DNA of 8,519 nucleotides from Oscillospiraceae bacterium (GTDB lineage Bacteria; Bacillota; Clostridia; Oscillospirales; Acutalibacteraceae), in NCBI GenBank assembly GCA_003505905.1, contig DNXM01000061.1:1-8519 (forward strand). The letters are read 5' to 3'. Shown piece by piece: positions 1-6,258 of this stretch; the first letter of the stretch is position 1; each line of letters begins with the position of its first letter. Position numbers and translations under genes: made by a program. Below the pieces are notes generated by a model. It was not told the DNA's origin, ran no database searches, and saw nothing but the letters and a program-made list of their open reading frames with translations.

Positions 1-88
1 GTTCCCGGTTGATACACCGACGCCGGATTTTCACCGACCGGAGTTTTTCGGAACGATATATATTACAGAAACGGAGGAAGACAGATGA
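1..88 (+). CDS. 3' end of an unidentified upstream gene (partial)
   Basis: The reading frame that enters at base 2 stays open for 28 codons and stops at TGA 86-88. It gives a C-terminus ending in ...GTIYITETEEDR. The stop overlaps the ATG of the next gene (ATGA, 85-88), the usual arrangement of translationally coupled genes, which is the main reason for treating this as a real gene end. Too little is present to identify the product. Nucleotidyltransferases or other sugar-metabolism genes commonly sit beside NahK-like kinases, but nothing in these residues proves that here. Confidence 0.55.
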   Translation, partial: FPVDTPTPDFHRPEFFGTIYITETEEDR

Positions 89-1200
89 TTTCCAACTCGT
101 TTGACATTGAAGGAATCATAGGTCACTACAAATTAAAAGGCGAATTTCGTGCGTGTGAAGTGATTGACAACGGTCACATCAACAACACCTTTGTGCTGAC
201 ATTTGACGACAACGGTTCGCCCAAGCAGTACATACTGCAGCAAATCAACACAAATGTGTTTCGGAATCCGGATGCGCTGATGGATAATTACATCGGAGTC
301 ACCAATCAAATCCGCAACAAGGTGCGTGAAGCCGGCGGAAACCCCAAGCGTGAATCCCTGCGTGTTTACAACACAAAGGACGGTGAGCCGTTTTTCAAGG
401 ATGCCGACGGACGGGTTTGGCGCGTGATAAATTTCATCATCAACACTGACACCTACAATTTGCCGGATACGCCTGAGCTTTGTCGAAAAGCAGGCAAAAC
501 CTTCGGCACATTCCAGCAGATGCTGGCGGATTATCCGATTGATGCTCTGCATGAAACAATCCCGAATTTTCACAACACCGTTTCCCGCTTTGCCGATTTT
601 CACACGGCGGTTGAGCAAAACCTGTCCAACCGTGCCGAACAAGTGCAAAAGGAAATTGACTTTGTTTTGGCTCGTGAGGCGGATTGCGGCGTGCTGTTGG
701 GTCTGCTCGAAAAAGGCGAGCTTCCCTTGCGTGTCACCCACAACGACACGAAGCTGAACAATGTTTTGTTTGACCGAAAAACGCAGGAAGGCATTTGTGT
801 CATTGACTTGGATACAGTCATGCCGGGTCTTTCGCTTTATGATTTCGGGGATAGTCTTCGTTTTGCCGGCAACACGGCAGCCGAGGATGAGAAGAATTTG
901 GACAAGGTTCATTTCGATATGGAGGTGTACCGCAGTTATACCGAAGGGTATCTTTCAACAGCGGGAAAAAGTCTGACGGAGCGTGAGGTGTACTACCTTC
1001 CGTTTTCCTGTAAGCTCATGACCTTGGAATGCGGTATGCGCTTCCTCGGCGATTTCCTCAACGGCGATACCTATTTCAAAACGGCATATCCGACCCATAA
1101 TTTAGACCGTTGCCGCACGCAGTTCAAGCTTGTTGAAGAAATTGAAGCATATTATGATGAAATGATGGCGATTACGCAGGAGATTTATCGGAACCTGTAA
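85..1200 (+). CDS. NahK-like sugar 1-kinase (aminoglycoside phosphotransferase fold)
   Basis: This 371-residue cytoplasmic protein has the kinase core of the APH/choline kinase superfamily. The catalytic loop is VTHNDTKLNNVLFD (residues 217-230), with H219, catalytic D221 and N226. The metal-binding segment is VIDLDTVMPG (239-248), followed by YDFGDSLR (252-259). The N-terminal GHINNTF (30-36) is the nucleotide-loop position, and YILQQINTNVF (49-59) matches the next strands. These variants, HNDTKLNN and IDLDTVMPG, are those of N-acetylhexosamine 1-kinases, which phosphorylate GlcNAc/GalNAc at C1 with ATP; length is close to the roughly 360 residues of bifidobacterial NahK. The start is supported by GGAGG at 73-77, and the ATG overlaps the upstream stop. 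The exact sugar is not provable from sequence; the wider family contains many uncharacterised members. Likely cotranscribed with the next gene, 19 bases downstream. Confidence 0.85.
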   Translation: MISNSFDIEGIIGHYKLKGEFRACEVIDNGHINNTFVLTFDDNGSPKQYILQQINTNVFRNPDALMDNYIGVTNQIRNKVREAGGNPKRESLRVYNTKDGEPFFKDADGRVWRVINFIINTDTYNLPDTPELCRKAGKTFGTFQQMLADYPIDALHETIPNFHNTVSRFADFHTAVEQNLSNRAEQVQKEIDFVLAREADCGVLLGLLEKGELPLRVTHNDTKLNNVLFDRKTQEGICVIDLDTVMPGLSLYDFGDSLRFAGNTAAEDEKNLDKVHFDMEVYRSYTEGYLSTAGKSLTEREVYYLPFSCKLMTLECGMRFLGDFLNGDTYFKTAYPTHNLDRCRTQFKLVEEIEAYYDEMMAITQEIYRNL

Positions 1201-1219
1201 GGGAATCGGAGGACTTTAC

Positions 1220-2056
1220 TTGAAAAAGAAAAAAAGAATCATCATCAGCACAATTGCCGTGGCGGCTGTTGTGCTTGCGGCGGTTTTGTTCTGTGCATTC
1301 ATTCCCTGCGTGAGCGGCTTAACGCCCTTTCAGGCGGCGAGTGTCAAAGAGTTTATGAAGAGCAATCCGTTTTATGCGGTGGACGAAGAGGAGCGTGTAA
1401 CGCTTGCCGTTGCGGCAGGGGTCGGAGCGAACAACTCCGATGCAAACACCTTCATCGGCTCTCGCATTCAAATGGAAAGCGAACCGGATTTTATTGAGGT
1501 GAATCTTGCGGTCAATGCAGACGGAAAGCTTGTTTTGGCGGATTCGTATTTTGATGCGAATCAGGATTCTGTTGCGGTTCGCCGTGTGGCGGAGAGCTTG
1601 ATAAAATCAACCAAACGCACATCCCTTTTGGTCAATTTGGCGGAGTATACCTCGCTCAACGAGGTGGCGGCATTGCTTACGGGCAGTGAGCGGCTGAACA
1701 ACGCCATGATTCGAGGCGTTGAGGAAAACACCATCGGTTATGTTAGGGAATATTTTCCGGCGCATACGATTTTGTGCGAGTATTCACACAAAAACAGGCT
1801 TTCTCTTTCGGAAATCAAGGCGCAGGGTGCGGACGGAATTTATTGTTCTGCTTCCATGCTCAGTGTGCATTTTGCCAAAAAGGTGCATGACGCCGGCTTG
1901 GTGTTGTGGGTGAATTGCGGGGATAGTGCCTATGATATCATCAAGACCACAAGCATGGCGGCAGGCGTTGAGGGGCTTGTAACCACAACACCCGACCTTG
2001 CCTTGGCGTTACAGCGTTCATGGAGTTATGAGGATTTCAAGCAAACTGCAAAATAA
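1220..2056 (+). CDS. Membrane-anchored degenerate glycerophosphodiester phosphodiesterase-like protein
   Basis: The protein has 278 residues: a basic N-terminus (MKKKKR), one hydrophobic segment (about 7-29), then an extracellular domain. The start is TTG, placed by GGAGGA at 1208-1213, six bases upstream. The domain follows the outline of a GDPD TIM barrel: AAGVG (65-69) where active enzymes have AHRG, DANT (74-77) for PENT, FIEVNLAVNADGKLVLADSYFD (from 91) for the I-E-x-D...DG..V..HD strand, and GLVLWVN (226-232) plus GVEGLVTTTPD (249-259) for the C-terminal WTVN and GVDGIITDxP. Both catalytic histidines and one metal-binding Asp (now N95) are replaced, so I infer no phosphodiesterase activity and perhaps a binding role. 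The fold call rests on this pattern match and would need a profile search. It is the last gene before a terminator. Confidence 0.6.
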   Translation: MKKKKRIIISTIAVAAVVLAAVLFCAFIPCVSGLTPFQAASVKEFMKSNPFYAVDEEERVTLAVAAGVGANNSDANTFIGSRIQMESEPDFIEVNLAVNADGKLVLADSYFDANQDSVAVRRVAESLIKSTKRTSLLVNLAEYTSLNEVAALLTGSERLNNAMIRGVEENTIGYVREYFPAHTILCEYSHKNRLSLSEIKAQGADGIYCSASMLSVHFAKKVHDAGLVLWVNCGDSAYDIIKTTSMAAGVEGLVTTTPDLALALQRSWSYEDFKQTAK

Positions 2057-2066
2057 ACTGCATTTT

Positions 2067-2095
2067 GAGCCGACTGCGGGTCGGCTCTATTTTGT
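2067..2095 (+). terminator. Rho-independent terminator of the kinase/GDPD-like operon
   Basis: A perfect 8-bp stem, GAGCCGAC (2067-2074) with GTCGGCTC (2080-2087), encloses the 5-base loop TGCGG and is followed by a U-rich tract (TATTTTGTT). It begins 10 bases after the stop of the GDPD-like gene and marks the end of the first transcription unit. Confidence 0.88.
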
Positions 2096-2115
2096 TATTC
2101 TGCATTGTGTATTTT

Positions 2116-2142
2116 ATTCCGATTTGCGTGTTATTTCGGAAT
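2116..2142. repeat. Inverted repeat in the intergenic region
   Basis: ATTCCGA (2116-2122) is the exact reverse complement of TCGGAAT (2136-2142), separated by 13 bases. It lies between the terminator and the promoter of the next unit, in an AT-rich stretch of about 180 bases (2096-2279) in which I see no supported gene. It is far upstream of the -35 box, so it could be an activator or repressor site, or chance. Confidence 0.25.
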
Positions 2143-2279
2143 TTGTGCGGATAGAAAATAATGGCAATTTTTTGTACAAAATGTACGCTTCTTTTGCGAT
2201 TTTTGCGGCTATTGTGGTGATTTTACTTGTGTTTTTTACGAAAAAAGTTGCTTTTCGGGTGTGAATTTGCATATTATTA

Positions 2280-2308
2280 TTGACAAATAAATTAAGAGAT
2301 GATAAAAT
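2280..2308 (+). promoter_or_regulatory. Near-consensus sigma-A-type promoter for the EAL/TasA-like unit
   Basis: The -35 box TTGACA (2280-2285) is a perfect consensus, followed after exactly 17 bases by the -10 box TAAAAT (2303-2308), one mismatch from TATAAT. Transcription would start near 2315, giving a leader of about 50 bases before the ATG at 2364. It is the clearest promoter in the window, and no strong terminator follows until the gap after 5072, so it may drive several genes. Confidence 0.8.
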
Positions 2309-2363
2309 CACAGTGTGTAATTGTGTAACTGCACTCATTTTCAACATAAAGGGGTATGTCTAC

Positions 2364-3170
2364 ATGGGCCAGAATACGAAGGCGCCGGCAAAGAATGCCG
2401 ACACAGCGTCCTCTCAAAAACCGAACAAGTCCGGCGGTAGACGCCTGCGTGCCATGGAGCTGCGCTTCACGCCCGTGTTCGACACGCACCTGAATATGGC
2501 ACTTGATTTTGAAACAACGGTTCGCATCAACGACCCGAAGATGGGTGTTATGCTGCCGGAGTATTATTCGCCCGTTGCCGAAAAGAGCAACCGCATTTGC
2601 GAAATTAACCGTTGGTCGGTCGAAGAAGGGTGCGAGGTGCTCAAGCGCACCGAGGAACGAGGTGCAAGCATCAACAGCTTGATTACCAATGTTTCCGTTC
2701 GTTATCTTTCCAAGCCCTACTTCCAAACGCAGATTCGCAAGATTCTCGATAAGCACGAAGTCGAGCCGGATAAGTTCTGCTTTAATATTACCGAGAACAT
2801 CTACGCAAGCGAAAGCGCACAGGTGCTCAAAAACATCCGTGAAATGCGTGATTTCGGTTTTTTGTTTTCGATTGATGATTTCGGCGTGGAATACACCTCG
2901 CTTTCCAATTTGGCGCAGTACGAAGTTGATTATATCGGAATCAACCGTTCGCTGGTTGAGCCGATTCAGCCCGAGCTTTACGAGGATGAGGATAAACCGA
3001 GAACCATCGTTCAGGGCTTGATTGATTTTGCCAAAAAAATCGGCGCACACAACAGGCTTGACGGTGTCGATAATCAGGCGCTTGCCACCCTGCTTGCCAA
3101 AATGGGCGCCGACCAAATGAAGGGCGCTCTTTACTGCACCGAGCCGTGGGAAGAAAAGAAGATTAAATAA
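2364..3170 (+). CDS. Degenerate EAL-domain protein, probable non-catalytic
   Basis: The start at 2364 (MGQNTK) is chosen because AAAGGGG lies at 2348-2354; an open frame extends upstream to 2280 but overlaps the promoter. The product has 268 residues, with no membrane segment, a basic Ser/Lys-rich N-terminus (about 1-30), then one EAL domain. The domain opens with RFTPVFD (34-40). The signature EAL is ETT (50-52). N109, E144 (FNITE) and the DD of SIDDFG (169-174) are kept. The catalytic lysine of the usual K-x-D is G192 (YIGIN), AEGVE has become LDGVD (232-236), and the QG near the end is KG (253-254). Active c-di-GMP phosphodiesterases need these residues, so I infer a dead enzyme that could bind c-di-GMP or a protein partner. 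Its place at the head of a probable surface-fibre operon suggests a regulatory role. Confidence 0.82.
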   Translation: MGQNTKAPAKNADTASSQKPNKSGGRRLRAMELRFTPVFDTHLNMALDFETTVRINDPKMGVMLPEYYSPVAEKSNRICEINRWSVEEGCEVLKRTEERGASINSLITNVSVRYLSKPYFQTQIRKILDKHEVEPDKFCFNITENIYASESAQVLKNIREMRDFGFLFSIDDFGVEYTSLSNLAQYEVDYIGINRSLVEPIQPELYEDEDKPRTIVQGLIDFAKKIGAHNRLDGVDNQALATLLAKMGADQMKGALYCTEPWEEKKIK

Positions 3171-3256
3171 CTTAAATATTTATATACATTATATGTTGCT
3201 TTATTTTGGAATGGGTCGGCTGAACCCGCACCCCATCTGTAAAGGAGAGATTTCGC

Positions 3257-4132
3257 TTGGGCAAGAAGAAAAAGAATGAGCTGAACACGGCGGAGGAATC
3301 ACAGTCCTTTGTCGCCGGTGCAAGCGGCTCATTTATCCCGGCTCTTGATGACCCGATGGGGAAGTATGATGTAAACACCACGGCGGAACAAATTTATCGC
3401 CGCAACAAGATGATTCGCATTGTTGCGATTGTTGTCGGCTGCTTGACAGCACTGCTTGCTCTCGGCTATTTCGTTTCTTCGGTTATCAACGCCGGCGGTC
3501 GTTTCACGGTCAACCTCAAGGGCAACCTCTACGGCATCCAGTTGGCGGATAATGAGGATTTCGACAATCCCACGCTTCAGCTTCATGGTTCACCCATTGA
3601 GGAGATGGACAACATCACCAAAAAATGGATTTTGAATTTAGAGGGCGAGCTTGGCGATGACCAGCCGGTCTACAAAACCTTTGAAGATATCGACAAGGTC
3701 TATGGTGACCACAACGGCAGGAATTATTTGGCATACACCTTCTCCGTGCGCAATGCCGGCGTTGAGGCGGCAGGTAAGGACGCAACCGTTGATTACAGCA
3801 CATCGCTCGAAATTGTTTCTTCATACAAGGGCGCGGAAAAGGCAATCCGTGCAGCGGTTTTCGTTGACGGAAAACCGACTATTTACGCAGCACCCAAGAA
3901 AGGAACCGAAAACGGCTTGGAATCCTTTGCAGCCGACAAGAATTTCCTTTCTGAGGATATTATCATGCAGCAGACCTTCAAGGATTTCAAGGTAGGCGAC
4001 ACCATGCGCTTCACGGTTGTCGTTTGGCTTGAAGGCGAAGATCCTGAATGTATCAACGATATTATGGGAGGTGATGTCAAGCTGAAAATGAACCTTGAGG
4101 TTCTTTCGGAATCCTCGGCAGAAAATGGATGA
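3257..4132 (+). CDS. Membrane-anchored protein with TasA-like C-terminal motif, possible fibre anchor
   Basis: The start is TTG, set by AAAGGAGAG at 3241-3249. The 291-residue product has a cytoplasmic N-terminus of about 50 residues starting GKKKKN, one membrane segment (about 52-77, IRIVAIVVGCLTALLALGYFV), and an exported domain. It has no TYAWF-type SipW signal, so it probably stays tethered. The domain shares several strands with the two secreted proteins downstream: LAYTFSVRNAG (158-168), PTIYAAP (207-213), and RFTVVVWLEGEDPEC (251-265), ending in alternating hydrophobic residues (VKLKMNLEV). I infer a beta-sandwich relative of TasA/camelysin proteins, acting as a membrane base or anchor for fibres. 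No precise family name is recognised. The 86-base gap from the EAL gene shows no convincing terminator, so cotranscription is likely. Confidence 0.7.
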   Translation: MGKKKKNELNTAEESQSFVAGASGSFIPALDDPMGKYDVNTTAEQIYRRNKMIRIVAIVVGCLTALLALGYFVSSVINAGGRFTVNLKGNLYGIQLADNEDFDNPTLQLHGSPIEEMDNITKKWILNLEGELGDDQPVYKTFEDIDKVYGDHNGRNYLAYTFSVRNAGVEAAGKDATVDYSTSLEIVSSYKGAEKAIRAAVFVDGKPTIYAAPKKGTENGLESFAADKNFLSEDIIMQQTFKDFKVGDTMRFTVVVWLEGEDPECINDIMGGDVKLKMNLEVLSESSAENG

Positions 4133-4193
4133 GTTGGGGGAGACTCGTACATATTCCGTTCGGTTCATGTTCTTCTTGGCGCTGTCCACTTAA

Positions 4194-4215
4194 TATCCGC
4201 GGTACTTTACGGATA
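4194..4215. repeat. Short inverted repeat upstream of the TasA-like gene
   Basis: TATCCG (4194-4199) and CGGATA (4210-4215) are reverse complements separated by 10 bases. They lie about 40 bases before the ATG at 4257, in a 124-base gap where I find no good -35/-10 pair. It may be a leader hairpin or operator; the evidence is only the symmetry. Confidence 0.25.
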
Positions 4216-4256
4216 AATATTTCACAAAAAATACTCTAATAATGGAGGAAAAAACA

Positions 4257-5072
4257 ATGAAAAAACGTTCACTCGTAGCAGCAGTTGCAATGCTTGTTGT
4301 CAGTGCAATTGTTCTTACCTCTGCAACCTACGCATGGTTCTCCGCATCTTCATCCGCATCCGTCAGCTCCATCACGGCAGCTGTCACCAACAACAGTGGT
4401 TCTCTTTCTATTGCTCCTACCGGTACCAATGCTAAGTCTGCCACCAAGGATATCTTCAAGACCACTATCTCCAATGCTGACTATGAAAACCTTTGCGCAA
4501 ACCTTTCCCCGGTTTCCATGTCCATGAACACCACTCCGCAGTTCAATAAGGTTTCTTATGATGCTGCTAAATTCTCCGGTTTTGCTGCTGCTACCGCTAA
4601 CAGCGAATACTTGACCTACACTTTCACGGTTAAGTATGTCAACGGTAACGCTTCTTCCAAGACCATCAACATCACCCCGACCTTCACTCAGAACGCTCAG
4701 AACTTCACCTACGGTATTGTTGCTATCACTACCGGCACCGGTGAAACTGCAACCACTACTTACTATATGTACAGTGCTTCCGGTTCCTATGAGCCCGTTG
4801 CTTCCATGTCTGCTGATGTTACCGATACCAACGGCAACGCTATCATCGACAGTGCGGATGACGGCTATCAGTCTTCTTACATCGGCAACACCACCGGCAC
4901 GACTGCCGGCACTTCCGGAACTGCTATCTCTCTCATGACTGTTAGCGCTAACAGCACCGATACTGCTACCGTTACTGCTTATGTTTGGGCAGAAGGTCAG
5001 GATGCAAATTGTACCGGTAACGTTAACAACGAGTCCACCGGCTTCACCTTTGCTCTTGCTGAGGCTGCTTAA
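4257..5072 (+). CDS. Secreted TasA/camelysin-like protein with SipW-type signal, probable major subunit
   Basis: ATG 4257 is preferred over the in-frame ATG at 4242 because GGAGGA at 4244-4249 sits 7 bases before it and because the protein then begins MKKRS, a normal signal-peptide start. The 271-residue product has a hydrophobic segment (about 7-22) followed by TSATYAWFSA (21-30). This resembles the T-[WY]-A-x-F region where SipW cleaves TasA, so processing near A26 is likely. The mature part is rich in Thr, Ser, Ala and Asn, and shows YLTYTFTVKYVNG (118-130), an acidic loop DTNGNAIIDSAD (190-201) resembling EF-hand/dockerin calcium loops, and YVWAEGQDANC (242-252). There is no sortase motif or transmembrane C-terminus. 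Codon choice (GCT, ACC, CTT; almost no GCG) differs from its neighbours and suggests high expression. I infer the main subunit of a surface fibre or matrix, matured by the peptidase encoded next. Confidence 0.78.
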   Translation: MKKRSLVAAVAMLVVSAIVLTSATYAWFSASSSASVSSITAAVTNNSGSLSIAPTGTNAKSATKDIFKTTISNADYENLCANLSPVSMSMNTTPQFNKVSYDAAKFSGFAAATANSEYLTYTFTVKYVNGNASSKTINITPTFTQNAQNFTYGIVAITTGTGETATTTYYMYSASGSYEPVASMSADVTDTNGNAIIDSADDGYQSSYIGNTTGTTAGTSGTAISLMTVSANSTDTATVTAYVWAEGQDANCTGNVNNESTGFTFALAEAA

Positions 5073-5109
5073 TCGGTACTCGACTGTATTAACGGTTAAC
5101 TAACACAAA

Positions 5110-5131
5110 GCCCGAGCCGCAAGGCTCGGGC
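5110..5131 (+). other. Very stable GCAA-tetraloop hairpin after the major subunit gene
   Basis: GCCCGAGCC (5110-5118) pairs perfectly with GGCTCGGGC (5123-5131) around a GCAA tetraloop of the GNRA class. There is no immediate U-run, so by itself it is not a standard terminator. It could protect the 3' end of the upstream mRNA from exonucleases, or act with the structure at 5160-5186. It lies 38 bases after the stop codon. Confidence 0.75.
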
Positions 5132-5159
5132 ACTCCCCGAGAGTAATCTCCCCCGGTCG

Positions 5160-5186
5160 GGGCGTGCCTCAATCGCCCGCTTTTTT
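5160..5186 (+). terminator. Candidate terminator or attenuator with alternative pairing
   Basis: GGGCG (5160-5164) pairs with CGCCC (5174-5178) across a 9-base loop and is followed by GC and six T's (5181-5186). The left arm overlaps TCGGGG (5157-5162), which can instead pair with CCCCGA (5135-5140); the two folds exclude each other. It could therefore terminate only part of the transcripts and lower expression of the peptidase genes relative to the subunit. The stem is only 5 bp, so strength is uncertain. Confidence 0.5.
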
Positions 5187-5188
5187 CA

Positions 5189-5216
5189 AAAATTGTGATT
5201 AGCTAAACACAGTTTT
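5189..5216. promoter_or_regulatory. 28-bp near-perfect palindrome, candidate operator
   Basis: The 28 bases are symmetric about 5202/5203: outer AAAA/TTTT, then TGTG (5194-5197) with CACA (5208-5211), and a central TTAGCTAA (5199-5206). Only two of the 14 symmetric positions fail to match (5193/5212, a G-T, and 5198/5207). Size and two-fold symmetry fit a dimeric repressor or activator site; TTGTGA half-sites recall CRP/FNR and Rex operators, but the match is partial and I do not assign a regulator. As RNA it would also form a hairpin. Confidence 0.45.
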
Positions 5217-5238
5217 GAGCGTAAAGCTTAAACCATTC

Positions 5239-5273
5239 GTCGGTGCCGCAGTCCAAGCGGCTGTGGCACCGGC
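5239..5273 (+). other. 13-bp GC-rich hairpin in the peptidase leader
   Basis: Bases 5239-5251 pair with 5261-5273 (core CGGTGCC with GGCACCG), including two G-U wobbles, around a 9-base loop at 5252-5260. An inner alternative, GCCGC (5245-5249) with GCGGC (5257-5261), is also possible. No U-run follows directly, so it is not a simple terminator; it is part of a structured leader upstream of the signal peptidase gene. Confidence 0.6.
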
Positions 5274-5294
5274 AAGGCTGAAACTGAATGACTG

Positions 5295-5328
5295 ATTTTT
5301 GTTTCGGAACCGCTTCCGAGATAAAAAT
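5295..5328 (+). other. 15-bp hairpin close to the peptidase start
   Basis: Bases 5295-5309 pair without a break with 5314-5328, with two G-U wobbles and a CCGC loop (5310-5313): inner TCGGAA with TTCCGA, outer ATTTTT with AAAAAT. It ends 27 bases before the GAGG ribosome binding site (5356-5359). The T-run comes before and the A-run after the GC core, so it lacks the U-tail of a terminator in either direction. Confidence 0.6.
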
Positions 5329-5367
5329 GATTCATTTAGTTAAAATATTTTCAACGAGGTAACTTTT

Positions 5368-6195
5368 ATGAAAAAAACACTTTCCATCATCGGCAGTGTG
5401 GTTGTCACCATCATCGTTGTCTTTGCTGTTGTCATGACGGCAATGGTCATCGTTTCCACCAAGAGCGACAGCGGTATGCCGAATCTGTTCGGCAAGTCCC
5501 TCTTCTTTGTTAAGACCGATTCCATGAAGAGCGATGAGGGCTTTAATCAGGGTGACTTGATTATTGTGGATATGCTCACCGAGGAAGAGGCGGATAACCT
5601 CAAGGTCGGCGATGTCATTACCTTCTGGCGCATATACAACAACGAAAAATACCTCGAAACCCATAGAATCATTGAGGATACTTACACGCAGTACACGAAA
5701 GAAATCGTGGATGGTATTTGGGTGCACGGTGGTATTAAGAACTATGTTACCAAGGGCGATAACACCATTGATATCGACTATCTGTCCGATTTGAGCGGTC
5801 CGGATTACGCTTGTGCATCCAACATTGTCGGTAAGTGGAGTGGCGTTGCTATTCCGAAGGTTGGTACCGTTTTGAATTTCCTTCAGCAGCCCACCGGCTT
5901 CCTTCTTTGCGTCGTTGTTCCCATGGCGGTGTTCTTCTTCTATGAGCTTTACCGTTTTATTGTTGCTTTGGGTGACAAGAAAAAGGAATCTGCCGTGGCG
6001 GCGGTTGCCGATGCAGAAGACGAAATCAAGGCAAAGGCGATTGCCGAGTATCTTGCGCAGCAGCAAAAGCAGGCCGAACCTGCTCCGGCTCCTGTTCAGC
6101 CCGAACCGCCCAAGCAGAAGACCGAGGAAGAAATCAAGCAGGAAGCGATTGCCGAGTTCTTGGCAAAGCAGGCGGCAGAAAGCGAAAACAAATAA
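5368..6195 (+). CDS. sipW: SipW-type signal peptidase I (S26B) with long cytoplasmic tail
   Basis: The 275-residue membrane protease probably removes signal peptides from the TasA-like proteins encoded beside it. ATG 5368 follows GAGG at 5356-5359. In order: a membrane segment (about 7-30); FVKTDSM (47-53) with catalytic S52; GDLIIV (62-67); GDVITF (81-86); ETHRI (97-101) with H99, where ordinary bacterial LepB has lysine; YVTKGDN (126-132) with D131; a second membrane segment (about 176-200); and a cytoplasmic tail. The Ser-His-Asp set is that of the ER/archaeal/SipW class. The proline usually following the SM is K54. The tail (about 203-275) is charged, has a proline-rich linker (PAPAPVQPEPP, 238-248), and contains AIAEYLAQQ (224-232) and AIAEFLAKQ (260-268). 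SipW of Bacillus is only about 190 residues, so the tail is an addition of unknown role. A long structured gap separates it from its probable substrate gene. Confidence 0.88.
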   Translation: MKKTLSIIGSVVVTIIVVFAVVMTAMVIVSTKSDSGMPNLFGKSLFFVKTDSMKSDEGFNQGDLIIVDMLTEEEADNLKVGDVITFWRIYNNEKYLETHRIIEDTYTQYTKEIVDGIWVHGGIKNYVTKGDNTIDIDYLSDLSGPDYACASNIVGKWSGVAIPKVGTVLNFLQQPTGFLLCVVVPMAVFFFYELYRFIVALGDKKKESAVAAVADAEDEIKAKAIAEYLAQQQKQAEPAPAPVQPEPPKQKTEEEIKQEAIAEFLAKQAAESENK

Positions 6196-6209
6196 GCTTC
6201 GTATTCCCG

Positions 6210-6226
6210 GACGGGCGGTGCTCGTC
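6210..6226 (+). other. Hairpin between first peptidase and second TasA-like gene
   Basis: GACGGGC (6210-6216) pairs with GCTCGTC (6220-6226), one G-U wobble, across a 3-base loop and is followed by TTTC. It resembles a weak terminator or processing hairpin in the 63-base gap; the short U-run suggests substantial read-through. Confidence 0.45.
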
Positions 6227-6258
6227 TTTCAATAAATTAAGAAAAAGAGGGTATTATC

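Noticed and set aside
133..912. A 259-codon open frame on the minus strand opposite the kinase gene
   Set aside because: It mirrors a well-supported kinase with intact motifs, and its translation shows no recognisable domain; codon bias of the + strand gene explains its openness.
2181..2264. A 27-residue hydrophobic open frame (MYASFAIFAAIVVILL...) between terminator and promoter
   Set aside because: It has no ribosome binding site, lies upstream of the mapped promoter in AT-rich DNA, and such T-rich sequence encodes hydrophobic residues by chance.
2280..2363. An upstream extension of the EAL gene to ATG 2280-region codons, adding 28 residues
   Set aside because: That extension would overlap the -35 and -10 boxes, is unlike an EAL N-terminus, and the AAAGGGG site points to ATG 2364.
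3171..3256. A separate promoter before the tethered TasA-like paralogue
   Set aside because: The AT-rich stretch near 3170-3200 contains TATA-like words but no -35 box at proper spacing.
4242..4256. An earlier in-frame ATG for the first TasA-like protein
   Set aside because: It overlaps the GGAGGA ribosome binding site that serves ATG 4257 and would put acidic residues before the signal peptide.
5073..5367. A known riboswitch class, such as a c-di-GMP riboswitch, in the structured gap
   Set aside because: I could not find conserved core sequences of the c-di-GMP-I class or another class I know; only stems are supported.
5332..6066. A 244-codon minus-strand open frame opposite the first signal peptidase
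   Set aside because: The + strand encodes an intact S26B active site with a ribosome binding site; the minus frame has no family features.
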